NCBI GenBank assembly: GCA_948468465.1
Contig: CAOKJJ010000005.1
Coordinates: 1-58,373 of the forward strand
Origin: an uncultured Eubacterium sp.
GTDB lineage: Bacteria > Bacillota_A > Clostridia > Lachnospirales > Lachnospiraceae
DNA length: 58,373 bases
Reading direction: 5' to 3'
Under the pieces are notes generated by a model. That model saw only the letters and a list, made by a program, of their open reading frames with translations. It ran no database searches and had not been told where the DNA came from. Every line of letters begins with the position of its first letter. Position 1 is the stretch's first letter. This document shows positions 8,901-17,839 of this stretch, one piece after another. Made by a program: the position numbers and the translations under genes.

Positions 8901-9601
8901 TTGATAAGGCACTGTTGTATCTGGAAAAATATGATGACAGTAAAACGTATATTGTAGATGCGGAACTGGAGCAGGTTGTTGACGCAATTCGGATGGTTGT
9001 AAGGAAAGAAACGCCATTTGCTGAGATTCCAAAACTTCCGGAATTGTTAAAACACTTTACGGATGCCTATACAAAAGTACTGGATGAGCAGCTTGCACCT
9101 GTTCTGGATTCCGTGTCAGAATCCCAGAAGAGAGTATTTGAGGTATTGAGCACAAAGGATTATAAAGAAAGTAAGCTGTACAGTTATAATGAACTGTTTT
9201 TTGAGATTGAGAGTGGAGCAAAAGCTTGTACCAATGTATCGACGCTAAGAGGTTATTCCGACAGAGCAGAGGCATTAAAAATCCGTCTTTTGAATGAAAT
9301 GGATAAGATGGATCAAGAGATTGCACTGAAAAAAGCGGAGGAAGTCAGAAAGAAACTGGAATCCGTGGCAAAAGAATCAGGGCAGTTTGATTCCAGCTCA
9401 ATAGAACAGCAGGTTCATAAAGTTGCAGAAGAAAACGGGTATCAGTATCGGCAGGTAAAAAACATTCCGTTTAAGAAAATGGCCAAAACTTCATCTTGGA
9501 GAATAGAATCTGTAGAAGATTTGGATCGGCATTTAGCAGAGCTAAGAAAGAATTTGATATCAGAGCTGGATGCGGAGACGATTGTAAATATTGAATTTTA
9601 A
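5918..9601 (+). CDS. brxC: BREX P-loop ATPase BrxC
   Basis: 1227 residues, the usual size for BrxC/PglY. A Walker A GFFGSGKS is at residues ~70-77, preceded by a conserved MGVWIS strand; VVFLADEIGQYIG (~res 265) is a Walker B-like strand with acidic residues. A long helical C-terminal half with coiled-coil stretches (MDKMDQEIALKKAEEVRKKL) follows. BrxC is the large AAA-type ATPase of the BREX complex and is needed for both phage exclusion and methylation in studied systems. The start is chosen for the TAGGAGGG 10 bases upstream. Eleven bases separate it from pglX, within the same operon. Confidence 0.92.
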   Translation: MLMKEMFEKEIDRDIQGVIIVGQSEAENAAQELDEYVVTKELQKHFADFFSAYKKGIVGTTPKMGVWISGFFGSGKSHFLKILSYLLANKSVGDRKAIDYFAADSLTGGKPKIADRKVLEDMKLAADTDTDVVLFNIDSKSDGGSKQNKDAIVHVFLKVFNEMQGFCGAIPFLADLERKLTEEGRYNEFKQKFAELYGEAWEESRQDFDFIQDDVVQVLAEMDFMSEAAARNWCEKAAEPYQISIEDFAKRVKAYIDRKGNNYHVVFLADEIGQYIGEDSKLMLNLQTVTEELGKECMGKAWVIVTSQQDIDSVTKVKGNDFSKIQGRFDTRLSLSSANVDEVIKKRILEKKEIPAQTLRLLYDQKATIIKNLITFNDGVEKKLYADENDFACVYPFVPYQFNLLASVLTSIRTHGASGKHLSEGERSMLAMFKESAMEYKEYEVGTMIPFYAFYDALENFLDHSHRGVIIRAYENDIINPEHKEKVFAVDVLKVLFMIKYVDKAVAANIDNITSLIASNIDDDRIALKENVEDALKVLMRQNLVQKNGDIYVFLTNEEQEINREIESQSVEMAEIIIKTAELIFQDIITDKDLANSKYKYNKLNGRYAFSYNQIVDERPFKSIQKYDIGVHIITPAADCGTDEITLRMKSGEGKEVLVVLPNDRAFIDEVRRYLKIEKYLRLNTADRFSEIKETKRIEMRERSNHAKLYLTESLKDAVIYVNGDRAQISAKDVSARISEALGRLVKNVYHKLDYIDTAMGEDDIRKLLKTSSNQIPRNPAGGTEPNIHALDDVLQYIAGNSRMHVKTSMKSIKDRFMKAPYGFVENDVQWLAAKLFQRGDVSFSVNGAGVTIRNKDTEEIFSYITKKAFAEKLMMEERVRVADKDKKAVRNVLKELFRTSSPSDDEDAVMNFFISFANKLMTELRVMKKEYDRAKYPGLKVIEEGIRVMSDIVQMQSPGEFFKTVSRKQDDLLDFAEDYEPIKAFFSGEQKGIFDKALLYLEKYDDSKTYIVDAELEQVVDAIRMVVRKETPFAEIPKLPELLKHFTDAYTKVLDEQLAPVLDSVSESQKRVFEVLSTKDYKESKLYSYNELFFEIESGAKACTNVSTLRGYSDRAEALKIRLLNEMDKMDQEIALKKAEEVRKKLESVAKESGQFDSSSIEQQVHKVAEENGYQYRQVKNIPFKKMAKTSSWRIESVEDLDRHLAELRKNLISELDAETIVNIEF

Positions 9602-9612
9602 GGAGTGTTGGT

Positions 9613-12600
9613 ATGGATAAGACAGCCATAAAGAATTTCTCTGTTTGGGCGAGGAATAAATTGATTGCAGACATTACATATAAAGCGGGACTGTTAGGTA
9701 TAACAGAAGAAGGTATGAAAGATGCTTTGCTTCAGTCTACAAAAGATGCAGAATTTTATGACATCGGATCAAAAGAACCATATGCCATTCATGGGGAAGA
9801 AATAAAACAGCGTAAGGAACTGGTAAGCATTATTCGGAAAAAAGCAGCTCAGTTGGAGTACAAAGATGCATACCGAAACGTGATAGAGGAAGTGGCATTT
9901 ACATGGTTCAATCGCCTTATCGCTATACGCTTTATGGAAGTCAACGACTATATGCCGGCACATATCCGGGTACTCTCATCTGAAAGTGGTACAAAGTTGG
10001 AGCCGGATTTGGTTACAAATCCATTTGACGCAGAAATCGAGTTTACGCAGCAGGAAACGGAACATATAATGCATATGAAAAATGATAATCAGGTGGATGC
10101 ACTTTTTCGTTTCCTGTTTATCAAACAGTGTAATGCACTGAATGCTTATTTGCCGAAATTATTTGAAAAGACATCTGATTATACCGAACTGCTTTTGAAT
10201 GTATCAGTAACGGATCAGGATGGAATTGTATATCATCTTACACATGATATCAAGGAAGATGATTTTAATATCAGTAATATTGGAGAAGATGGAAAACCAA
10301 CCGGGCAGGTAGAAATCATTGGATGGATGTACCAGTATTATAATACAGAACCGAAAGATGAGGCATTCGCACTGCTGAAGAAAAATGTTAAAATTACAAA
10401 GGAACGCATTCCGGCAGTTACTCAGCTTTTTACGCCTGACTGGATTGTGCGCTATATGGTAGAAAATAGCGTAGGCAGACTGTGGTTAGAAGGGCACGAA
10501 AATGAGGAACTGAAAAAGTTATGGACATACTATTTGGATGAGGCAGAACAGGAAGCAGATGTTGAGGAACAACTGAAAGCTATTCGGGAAAAATATAAAA
10601 ACATCAAGCCGGAAGAAATCAAGGTCGTTGATCCATGCATGGGAAGCGGCCACATTCTTGTGTATGCCTTTGATGTTCTGATGCAGATATATGAGAGTTA
10701 TGGATATAGCCAGAGGGATGCTGCAAAGAGCATTGTCGAGAATAATCTTTATGGCCTTGATATTGATGACCGTGCTTTCCAGCTTGCGTACTTTGCAATT
10801 ATGATGAAAGCACGGTCTTATAACAGAAGATTTTTGACTCTTGGGATAGAGCCTGATTTGTGTGCAATACAGGAAAGCAATGGCATCCAGTATGATGAGG
10901 ATATGGGAGATGCTCTGCTTGGTGAGGAACATAAAGAAACTTTGCAGTATTTATTACATACGTTTATAGATGCGAAAGAATATGGTTCTATGCTTGATGT
11001 GGAAAAAAGAGATTATGATGGATTTCTGAAAGCATGGGAACTGGCAGGAGAACAAACTGCAGAACATGTGATAATGCTGCTTTGGTATAATGAGTGTAAT
11101 GAGATAGTGCCTGTGTTGGCAAAGCAGGCGAATATATTATCACAAAAGTATGATATTGCAGTGACGAATCCGCCATATATGGGAATTTCAAATGGAAATG
11201 TAAAATTAAATGAGTTTGTAAAAAAGAAGTATCCGGAGGGCAAGAGCGATTTGTTTGCAGTGTTTATAGACCGCTGCGGGCAGATGATAAATGATCATAG
11301 ATATCAGGCTATGATTACACAACATGCATGGATGTTTTTGTCTAGTTTTGAAAAGCTACGTGCAAAATTGCAAATGGTAGATATGATAAATATGGCACAT
11401 TTGGGAGCAAGAGCGTTTGAAGAAATTGGCGGGGAAGTGGTGCAGACCACCAGCTTCGTGATGAGAAAAAGCCATATTGCACAATATAAGGGAACGTACT
11501 GCAGACTGATAGAGCCTACGTCACAGAAGGGGAAGGAAGAATTGTATCTTGCAGGAGAAAATCGTTATACGGCGGTGCAGGATAATTTTACGAAAATTCC
11601 GGGGAGTCCGGTGGCGTATTGGCTGAGTGATAATTGGCGTAAAATATTTTCGGCAAGTGAATTTGGGGAATATGGAGAGGCAAAAACAGGGATTGGAAGC
11701 GGAAACACTGAATATTTTTTGAAATTATGGTATGAAATTGCTTATGGGTACATTGATTTTGGTAAGAAACCAAATGAAATTGCTCAAATTCGTTTTGCGC
11801 CTATTAATAAGGGAGGTATGCGCCGAAAATGGTATGGAAATAATGAATATGTTATTAAATGGTATGATAATGGCAAGGAATTAAAAGAATATTCAGATTC
11901 AAAAGGAAAGAAATTATCATATCCAAGAAATCTTGATTTTCAATTGATGGAATCTTTAACATGGGGAGATATTTTGTCAGGAGATTTTTCAATGAGATTT
12001 TCGCCAGAGGGGTTTTTCTTTTCAGACGTTGGAAATTCATTATTTATTAGAGATAGAGGGTTGGAAATGTATGCTTTGGCATTTTGTAATACAAATTTAT
12101 TCAATATCATAAGTAAAATGCTTAATCAAACAATGCATTTTAAACCTGGAAATATGTTAAAAGTGCCTTTTTTAGTTAGTAAAGAAAAGGAATCAGAAAT
12201 TTACCAATATGTTATAGAAAATATAGACAGAAGTAAGTTAGATTGGGATTCTTTTGAAGTATCATGGGATTTTAAATTTCATCCATTTATATCTATGAAT
12301 AAAAAATCTATTGACGTCGATGGTACTTATATTACAAAAGTTACAGAAAGCTTTTCTTTGTGGAAAGCATACATGGATATATCATTTCAAAAATTGAAAC
12401 ATAACGAAGAAGAACTCAACCGCATTTTTATTGATATTTACGGTTTGCAGGATGAATTAGCACCAGAAGTGGACGATAAAGATGTAACAGTCCGCAAAGC
12501 TGATCTAGGTAGGGATGTCCGCAGCTTTATCTCCTATGCAGTAGGGTGTATGTTTGGTAGATATTCTCTTGATCAAGAGGGTTTGATGTTTGCTGGTGGA

Positions 12601-13353
12601 GATATAAAAGATATATATGCATATTATGGCGGAACATTTGCCGACACTAATATTCGATTAGATGGGAAATATAAATTTGGAGAATTTGAAACATCATTTT
12701 ATTATTTGCCAGTAGATGGAAAAGAACCGTTGGAGTGTTGGAAAGTGGATGCAGATAATATCATTCCGATTACAGATGAAGAGTACTTTGCAGACGATAT
12801 TGTGAACAGATTTGCAGAATTTGTGAAAATTGTCTATGGAGAAGACACTTTAGAAGAAAATTTGGATTTTATTGCGCAGGCATTAGGAAATAAAGGGGAT
12901 TCATCAAGAAAAGCCATCCGTAACTATTTTCTGAAAGATTTTTATACTGATCACTTAAAAGTATATCAAAAACGCCCGATTTACTGGCTTTTTGATTCCG
13001 GTAAACAAAAGGGGTTCAAGTCGCTTATCTATATGCACCGATATAACTCGGATACAATCGGCAATCTGCGTGTAGATTACCTGCACCGTATGGAACGTAT
13101 ATACGAAAGTGAAATCAATCGTATGCAGGATACTATTGATAATAGCAGCAATGCAAGAGAAGCAGCTACAGCAGCCAAACGCAAAGAAAAGTTGCTAAAG
13201 CAGCTCAAAGAATGCCAGGAGTATGATGAAAAAATTAGTCACTTGGCATTATCCCGAATAGAAATTGATTTGGATGATGGTGTAAAGGTAAATTATGAAA
13301 AAGTACAGATTGCGAGGGATGGAAAGAAATATCAGGTACTTGCAAAAATTTAA
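9613..13353 (+). CDS. pglX: BREX site-specific adenine DNA methyltransferase PglX
   Basis: 1246 residues. The SAM-binding motif DPCMGSGHILVYAFD is at ~residue 340 and the catalytic NPPYMG at ~519, as expected for an N6-adenine methyltransferase of the PglX family. It marks host DNA at the BREX site so that the system spares it. The part after ~residue 675 (about 11,640-12,660) contains the target-recognition region and is visibly more A+T-rich than the N-terminal and final segments, suggesting exchange of specificity sequence. The last third has a helical region (NSSNAREAATAAKRKEKLL). Full length; no frameshift seen. No second pglX copy or recombinase is present nearby to switch it. Confidence 0.93.
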   Translation: MDKTAIKNFSVWARNKLIADITYKAGLLGITEEGMKDALLQSTKDAEFYDIGSKEPYAIHGEEIKQRKELVSIIRKKAAQLEYKDAYRNVIEEVAFTWFNRLIAIRFMEVNDYMPAHIRVLSSESGTKLEPDLVTNPFDAEIEFTQQETEHIMHMKNDNQVDALFRFLFIKQCNALNAYLPKLFEKTSDYTELLLNVSVTDQDGIVYHLTHDIKEDDFNISNIGEDGKPTGQVEIIGWMYQYYNTEPKDEAFALLKKNVKITKERIPAVTQLFTPDWIVRYMVENSVGRLWLEGHENEELKKLWTYYLDEAEQEADVEEQLKAIREKYKNIKPEEIKVVDPCMGSGHILVYAFDVLMQIYESYGYSQRDAAKSIVENNLYGLDIDDRAFQLAYFAIMMKARSYNRRFLTLGIEPDLCAIQESNGIQYDEDMGDALLGEEHKETLQYLLHTFIDAKEYGSMLDVEKRDYDGFLKAWELAGEQTAEHVIMLLWYNECNEIVPVLAKQANILSQKYDIAVTNPPYMGISNGNVKLNEFVKKKYPEGKSDLFAVFIDRCGQMINDHRYQAMITQHAWMFLSSFEKLRAKLQMVDMINMAHLGARAFEEIGGEVVQTTSFVMRKSHIAQYKGTYCRLIEPTSQKGKEELYLAGENRYTAVQDNFTKIPGSPVAYWLSDNWRKIFSASEFGEYGEAKTGIGSGNTEYFLKLWYEIAYGYIDFGKKPNEIAQIRFAPINKGGMRRKWYGNNEYVIKWYDNGKELKEYSDSKGKKLSYPRNLDFQLMESLTWGDILSGDFSMRFSPEGFFFSDVGNSLFIRDRGLEMYALAFCNTNLFNIISKMLNQTMHFKPGNMLKVPFLVSKEKESEIYQYVIENIDRSKLDWDSFEVSWDFKFHPFISMNKKSIDVDGTYITKVTESFSLWKAYMDISFQKLKHNEEELNRIFIDIYGLQDELAPEVDDKDVTVRKADLGRDVRSFISYAVGCMFGRYSLDQEGLMFAGGDIKDIYAYYGGTFADTNIRLDGKYKFGEFETSFYYLPVDGKEPLECWKVDADNIIPITDEEYFADDIVNRFAEFVKIVYGEDTLEENLDFIAQALGNKGDSSRKAIRNYFLKDFYTDHLKVYQKRPIYWLFDSGKQKGFKSLIYMHRYNSDTIGNLRVDYLHRMERIYESEINRMQDTIDNSSNAREAATAAKRKEKLLKQLKECQEYDEKISHLALSRIEIDLDDGVKVNYEKVQIARDGKKYQVLAKI

Positions 13354-13406
13354 AATTCAGGCGAAGTATGTTTATGGGATACTATGCGTCATATTATAAA
13401 TTTTAA

Positions 13407-13508
13407 GTAAATGGAATAAAAATTGTTGGATCGGCAGAACATGGGGTTATAGATTTAACGGAATCTTTACGGAAATTGTCAAAAAAAACGGAGGGCTACG
13501 AAAAATGA
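13407..13508 (+). pseudogene. Possible remnant of a small gene coupled to the AAA ATPase
   Basis: In the 151-base gap after pglX, the frame from 13407 is open for 33 codons and reads like protein (IVGSAEHGVIDLTESLRKL SKKTEGYEK, in one stretch). It ends in a TGA that overlaps the ATG of the next gene (ATGA). Such overlaps are typical of coupled operon genes. There is no ATG, GTG or TTG start in this frame; a TAA lies immediately upstream. It may be the tail of a lost partner gene carried in with the ATPase. Evidence is weak; it could be chance. Confidence 0.25.
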
Positions 13509-14761
13509 TTAATAAATTTTCATGCCATAATTTTAGGAATATAAATACAGATAATTTAGAATTTGAGAAAATCAATATTTTAATTGGTCCTAACAATTCG
13601 GGAAAAACTAACTTTATTAAGGCAATAACTTTTTTTTCGGAAATGTTAAAAAATGCAGAAGAAGGCAATTTGAAGACGGCATTTTTGAATGCAGTCGCAC
13701 GTAACGGATGGAATCATGCCTTATATAAATATGCAGAAGACAATACTCCTATAGACTTTACATGGGAAATTTGCTTGAATGGCGAGCCAGTTAGATATAA
13801 GTTTTCTTATGGAGTAGGAAACACCGTTGAGAATTGTAATATTGTATTGGAAGAATTGAGTTCTGCAGAACAAAGAGTTGGTTATGATAAAGAGTTTAAT
13901 TATTTTAGGTGTCATGATCATAAAATTGGTATGGGCTATTTTTCTACTGCTACAAAAGTAGGGGACAAAAATCACAGATTAGTATTTGATGTAAATAGTA
14001 AGGAAACATTGATTATGCAGTTTAAAGATATTCTTTTGCAGAATAAGAATATCTACGGAAATGAAATGATTAGGGTAAATATTGCACAACTATTATATGA
14101 ATTGCAAAAGTATTTTGAAGGATTTGGTGTTTATGCCAGCGCACAATTTGAATCTAATAAAATGCGCGAACCGGTTAGTATAAAAGCTATGGATGAGTCC
14201 TTAAATCATAATGCTTCTAATTTTTCAAATATTTTTAATAGATATAAATCAGAAAATGTATTATGGAAAACAAGGTTTGAAGAAAAACTGAAAGAACTTA
14301 TTCCTAATCTACAGGTGGCAGATACAGTTAATGTTTATGATAAATTAATATTTAAATTGGTATATAACAATGAACAATATGATTTATCAGATGTATCGGA
14401 AGGAACAATAAAAGGATTGATTTTAAATATGTTAATCAACATGCCAATGCAAAATTCACGAACATTGTTAGCAATAGATGAGCCTGAAACCAACTTGCAT
14501 CCTGCATGGCAAAAAGTAGTTGGCAATTGGATGCAAACGGCGGATACATTTCGGCAATGTTTTATTAGTACACATTCGCCGGATTTTCTTGATGTATTTA
14601 CAGAAGAATTTAAGAGGGAAAAGGTAGCGGTTTTTGTTTTTGGAAGTGACGAAACGATAAAAAAGATACAATATAGGGATATTGTTGATGAGTTAGGGGA
14701 CTGGGAATTGGGAGATTTGTACAGGACAAACGATCCGGCGTTAGGGGGATGGCCATGGTAG
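13505..14761 (+). CDS. AAA-family (AAA_21/OLD-like) ATPase inserted within the BREX operon
   Basis: 418 residues. The N-terminus SCHNFRNINTDNLEFEKINI is followed by Walker A GPNNSGKTN (~res 28-36); a signature-like LSDVSEGTIKGL, Walker B LLAIDEPETNLHPAWQ (~res 320) and an H-loop STHSPDFLD complete an ABC/SMC-type ATPase head. Such stand-alone ATPases are the sensor or motor half of many two-gene phage-defence systems (for example OLD-, RloA- and AriA-type). The next gene overlaps its end by 7 bases. GGAGGG lies ahead of the ATG. It is more A+T-rich than brxC and pglZ, and BREX operons do not require it, so it looks like an acquired cassette. Which defence family it belongs to cannot be settled by eye. 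Confidence 0.85.
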   Translation: MINKFSCHNFRNINTDNLEFEKINILIGPNNSGKTNFIKAITFFSEMLKNAEEGNLKTAFLNAVARNGWNHALYKYAEDNTPIDFTWEICLNGEPVRYKFSYGVGNTVENCNIVLEELSSAEQRVGYDKEFNYFRCHDHKIGMGYFSTATKVGDKNHRLVFDVNSKETLIMQFKDILLQNKNIYGNEMIRVNIAQLLYELQKYFEGFGVYASAQFESNKMREPVSIKAMDESLNHNASNFSNIFNRYKSENVLWKTRFEEKLKELIPNLQVADTVNVYDKLIFKLVYNNEQYDLSDVSEGTIKGLILNMLINMPMQNSRTLLAIDEPETNLHPAWQKVVGNWMQTADTFRQCFISTHSPDFLDVFTEEFKREKVAVFVFGSDETIKKIQYRDIVDELGDWELGDLYRTNDPALGGWPW

Positions 14762-15282
14762 AAAGAATAGCATGTTTTTTGACTTGCGGATATACAGAAG
14801 CCGGTGCTATGCAGTTTTTTTTAAGGAAAATGAATGATAAATATGAGTACAAGCAATATTTGCCCAATAAAACGATAAAGAAGAAGGGGGATGCTAAAAG
14901 GCTTATTCCTGAAATATCTGGTCTTACAGGCGAAGCATTATTGGAAAAGGTTTATAAGATCTTGGAAAAGAATAAAGATGAAAAAGTATTAAAGGAATAT
15001 TCGAAAAATATAGAAGAATATGGTTGGTTTGAAGATGGATATGTAAAGTTGAGTAACAGGATTTTTTCTGCAATACAAACAGAAGTAAAAGATTATATTG
15101 GAAAATTGCAAGGAGTAAATTCAGCTTACGTGAAGGAACTTATAGAATCGAAAGACTTGTATTATTCAAAAAAGTTGCATGGGGATATTATGTTAAGAAA
15201 TATTCAGCCGGATATTGTTGCTGGAAAATGTCGGAGATATTTTGCAGGTACATATAATCAAATAGCTTATATAAAACGATAG
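14755..15282 (+). CDS. Small DUF4276/RloB-like (TOPRIM-like?) partner of the AAA ATPase
   Basis: 175 residues from the ATG at 14755, which sits 6-8 bases after AGGGGG (ATG 14749 is also possible). The N-terminus ACFLTCGYTEAGAMQFFLRK resembles the glutamate motif (CEGxTE..) that opens TOPRIM-like DUF4276/RloB proteins. The C-terminus (YSKKLHGDIMLRNIQPDIV) resembles the usual end of DUF4276. The acidic DxD strand expected in the middle is not visible and the protein is short, so the catalytic core may be missing or degenerate. The overlap with the ATPase gene implies a two-component unit. No function is proven; an effector (nuclease-like) role is inferred from analogous ATPase-TOPRIM pairs. Confidence 0.5.
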   Translation: MVERIACFLTCGYTEAGAMQFFLRKMNDKYEYKQYLPNKTIKKKGDAKRLIPEISGLTGEALLEKVYKILEKNKDEKVLKEYSKNIEEYGWFEDGYVKLSNRIFSAIQTEVKDYIGKLQGVNSAYVKELIESKDLYYSKKLHGDIMLRNIQPDIVAGKCRRYFAGTYNQIAYIKR

Positions 15283-15303
15283 TATCAGTGGGGGGAAAAT
15301 ATC

Positions 15304-17826
15304 ATGGCAGAATTAAATTTAAAACAAATCACAGATAAGCTGAATGCAGAATTTTCTGATGATACCAGAAGACTTGTATTTTGGTATGATGAAACTGGTG
15401 AGTTTGCAGAGGATATTGATGGAATGGAACTTGCCGATGCAAAGGTATATAAACTGGAAAAAGGTAATCAGTTTTATACAAAGTATTTCCTGGAAAAGGT
15501 GGATACCACCACAAATTATCTGGTATATGCGCCATTTCCGAAACCTCCGGTATCTGAAAATCATCTGGAGGATACAATGCTCTATTCCAAAAGATTTTAT
15601 GCTGACCGGGCCTCTCTTTTAGCAGCGGATTTAGGTATAGAAGAAAAGTATAAACCTATCATTGAAAAGCATATTAAATTTTTTAGAAACAAAGAAAGAA
15701 CACAGCGTTTCTATGATTTAGAGATAGAGAATTTCAACGAGGAAAATATTCTTGCTGGTCTTATGAGTGCTGTTTGTAAGACACGTACCTGTTCTTTCGA
15801 TGAAGTGATCCGGGTATTGCTTACGGATGATACTTTAGAGGATAACAAGTTTATTGCAGATTTGGGGAAATTTGATTTGCTGGAATCATTCTGGAGATTT
15901 GCAGAGCAGCAGTTTGGTTATTCATCTCCTGCACCGACTTTGGAAAAGTTGGTGATTTCCATGTTTGTGACTTATGCAGACCGATCTATCAGTGCGGAAC
16001 TTCCGAAAGGATGGAAAGAATTTGTTTCTTATAAATCTGGAAATATCATTGCATTCATGGATAACCTGATGAATAACATGCTATACCGAAATAAGTATGA
16101 TGAACTGTCAGCCTATGTGGCAGGGGTATTGGATGCGGGAAAGATGCTTTCAACGTATGAGCCGGAAGCTCTGGTTGCATGTGATTCCTTTGCGGATATT
16201 GACATGATCCTGATACACTGGATAAAAGAGAGACTGCTTGCAGAAGATTTGATTGCCAGACTGGATAACAAAAATTTGTGTGAAATCTGTGAGATGCGAT
16301 CTAAGATGCACTTTGGAAGAAAGTACGCAAAGGTCTACCAGATGCTTGGCAATGCGTACTTTATCATCAGCCAGGCAAATTATGAGCCGCTAGATGGATT
16401 TAAGAGGTTGATTGAGCATTATGTGACAAGTGATTGTGTCATAGACTGCAGCTACCGGGAGTTCTATACGGACTATGATGAATTAGAGGATACATCCGGT
16501 TTCGAGGAACTTCGTGAACTTGTGGAAAATATTTATACAAATGAATATCTTGGTAAATTGCTGCCTAAGTGGAATGATGGATTGCGGGAACAGGATGCGC
16601 TTACTGTGATACCGTTACAGAGAGATTTCTTTCATAAATATGTACGTTCTAAGAAAGAACGTACGGTAGTGATTATTTCAGATGGTATGCGATTTGAGGT
16701 TGGATGCGAGTTGTATCAGCGGATGCAGGACAACCCTAAATGTAAGGATTCCTTATCCATTAAGCCAATGCTTAGTGTATTTCCCTCTTATACAAGGCTT
16801 GGCATGGAGGCACTACTGCCGCATAAGACATTGGAGCTGACGGATGATTTTAAAGAGCTTGTAGATGGGAAATATGCAGTTGATACACTAACAAGACAGG
16901 CAGTATTGCGGTCGTATGTACCTGAGAGCCGTTGTGTAAAATATAGTGATATAAAAAAACTGAAAGGTAAGGAGCTTAGAGATATTTTTACATCACAGCA
17001 GGTAGTCTATATTTATCACGATCAGATTGATCATGCAGGAGAGAATACAGAGGATGAAGTATTTCGAGCCTGTAAAAAAACAGTGGATGAGGTTTCGGAA
17101 CTTATTCAGAGAATTTCAAACAGTGCAAACACCTACCGATTTATTGTGACATCTGATCACGGTTTTATTTATAAGAGAAATCCGGTGCAGCAAAGCGATA
17201 AGATAAGTACAGCGGAAGAGCCGGGTAAATGGAAGAAGCGCAGATACATAGTTGCAAAGGAGCCGGTTATAGATGATGGTGTATTAAATATTGGATTGGG
17301 ATATATGCTTGGGAATGAGGACGACAAGATGATATCTTATTCTTGCAGTACAAGCGTATTTTCTGCGAAGGGCAATGCCGGACTTAACTATGTTCATGGA
17401 GGTTCATCCCCACAGGAAATGTTAGTTCCGGTCATTGACATTAAGATGGATAAGGGTGCAGTGGAGACACGCACTGTTCAAATTATGCTCGTAAGCCTGG
17501 TGCAGAAAATAACGAATCTGGTTACTACGCTTGATTTTATTCAGTCAGAGCCAGTCAGTGACGTGGTAAAGGGGACGACCTATAAGCTTTATTTTCTGTC
17601 GGAGGATCATGAAAAGATATCGAATGAAAATATCTATGTGGCAGACAAGAGAGAGGAAGACGTGCAGAAAAGATTGTTCCGTATGCGTTTTACCTTTAAG
17701 AACAAGAAGTATGACAAGAGCAAAAAGTGCTATCTGACAGCTTATGATGAAAGGAATGAGACGGAAGTGTTCCGGCACGAAGTTATTATGGATGTGGCTT
17801 TTGCAAATGATGAAATCAAAAAATGA
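15304..17826 (+). CDS. pglZ: BREX alkaline-phosphatase-fold protein PglZ
   Basis: 840 residues. The PglZ phosphatase-superfamily motifs are visible: VVIISDGMRFEVG (~res 457), VVYIYHDQIDHAGENTEDE (~res 570) and FIVTSDHGFIYKR (~res 615), with metal-binding Asp/His as expected. PglZ is a core BREX component, probably a metal-dependent nuclease/phosphatase working with BrxB and PglX. It starts 21 bases after the small partner gene; GGGG lies upstream. Its codon composition matches brxC rather than the ATPase cassette just before it. Confidence 0.93.
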   Translation: MAELNLKQITDKLNAEFSDDTRRLVFWYDETGEFAEDIDGMELADAKVYKLEKGNQFYTKYFLEKVDTTTNYLVYAPFPKPPVSENHLEDTMLYSKRFYADRASLLAADLGIEEKYKPIIEKHIKFFRNKERTQRFYDLEIENFNEENILAGLMSAVCKTRTCSFDEVIRVLLTDDTLEDNKFIADLGKFDLLESFWRFAEQQFGYSSPAPTLEKLVISMFVTYADRSISAELPKGWKEFVSYKSGNIIAFMDNLMNNMLYRNKYDELSAYVAGVLDAGKMLSTYEPEALVACDSFADIDMILIHWIKERLLAEDLIARLDNKNLCEICEMRSKMHFGRKYAKVYQMLGNAYFIISQANYEPLDGFKRLIEHYVTSDCVIDCSYREFYTDYDELEDTSGFEELRELVENIYTNEYLGKLLPKWNDGLREQDALTVIPLQRDFFHKYVRSKKERTVVIISDGMRFEVGCELYQRMQDNPKCKDSLSIKPMLSVFPSYTRLGMEALLPHKTLELTDDFKELVDGKYAVDTLTRQAVLRSYVPESRCVKYSDIKKLKGKELRDIFTSQQVVYIYHDQIDHAGENTEDEVFRACKKTVDEVSELIQRISNSANTYRFIVTSDHGFIYKRNPVQQSDKISTAEEPGKWKKRRYIVAKEPVIDDGVLNIGLGYMLGNEDDKMISYSCSTSVFSAKGNAGLNYVHGGSSPQEMLVPVIDIKMDKGAVETRTVQIMLVSLVQKITNLVTTLDFIQSEPVSDVVKGTTYKLYFLSEDHEKISNENIYVADKREEDVQKRLFRMRFTFKNKKYDKSKKCYLTAYDERNETEVFRHEVIMDVAFANDEIKK

Positions 17827-17839
17827 TTGGAGATCCGAT

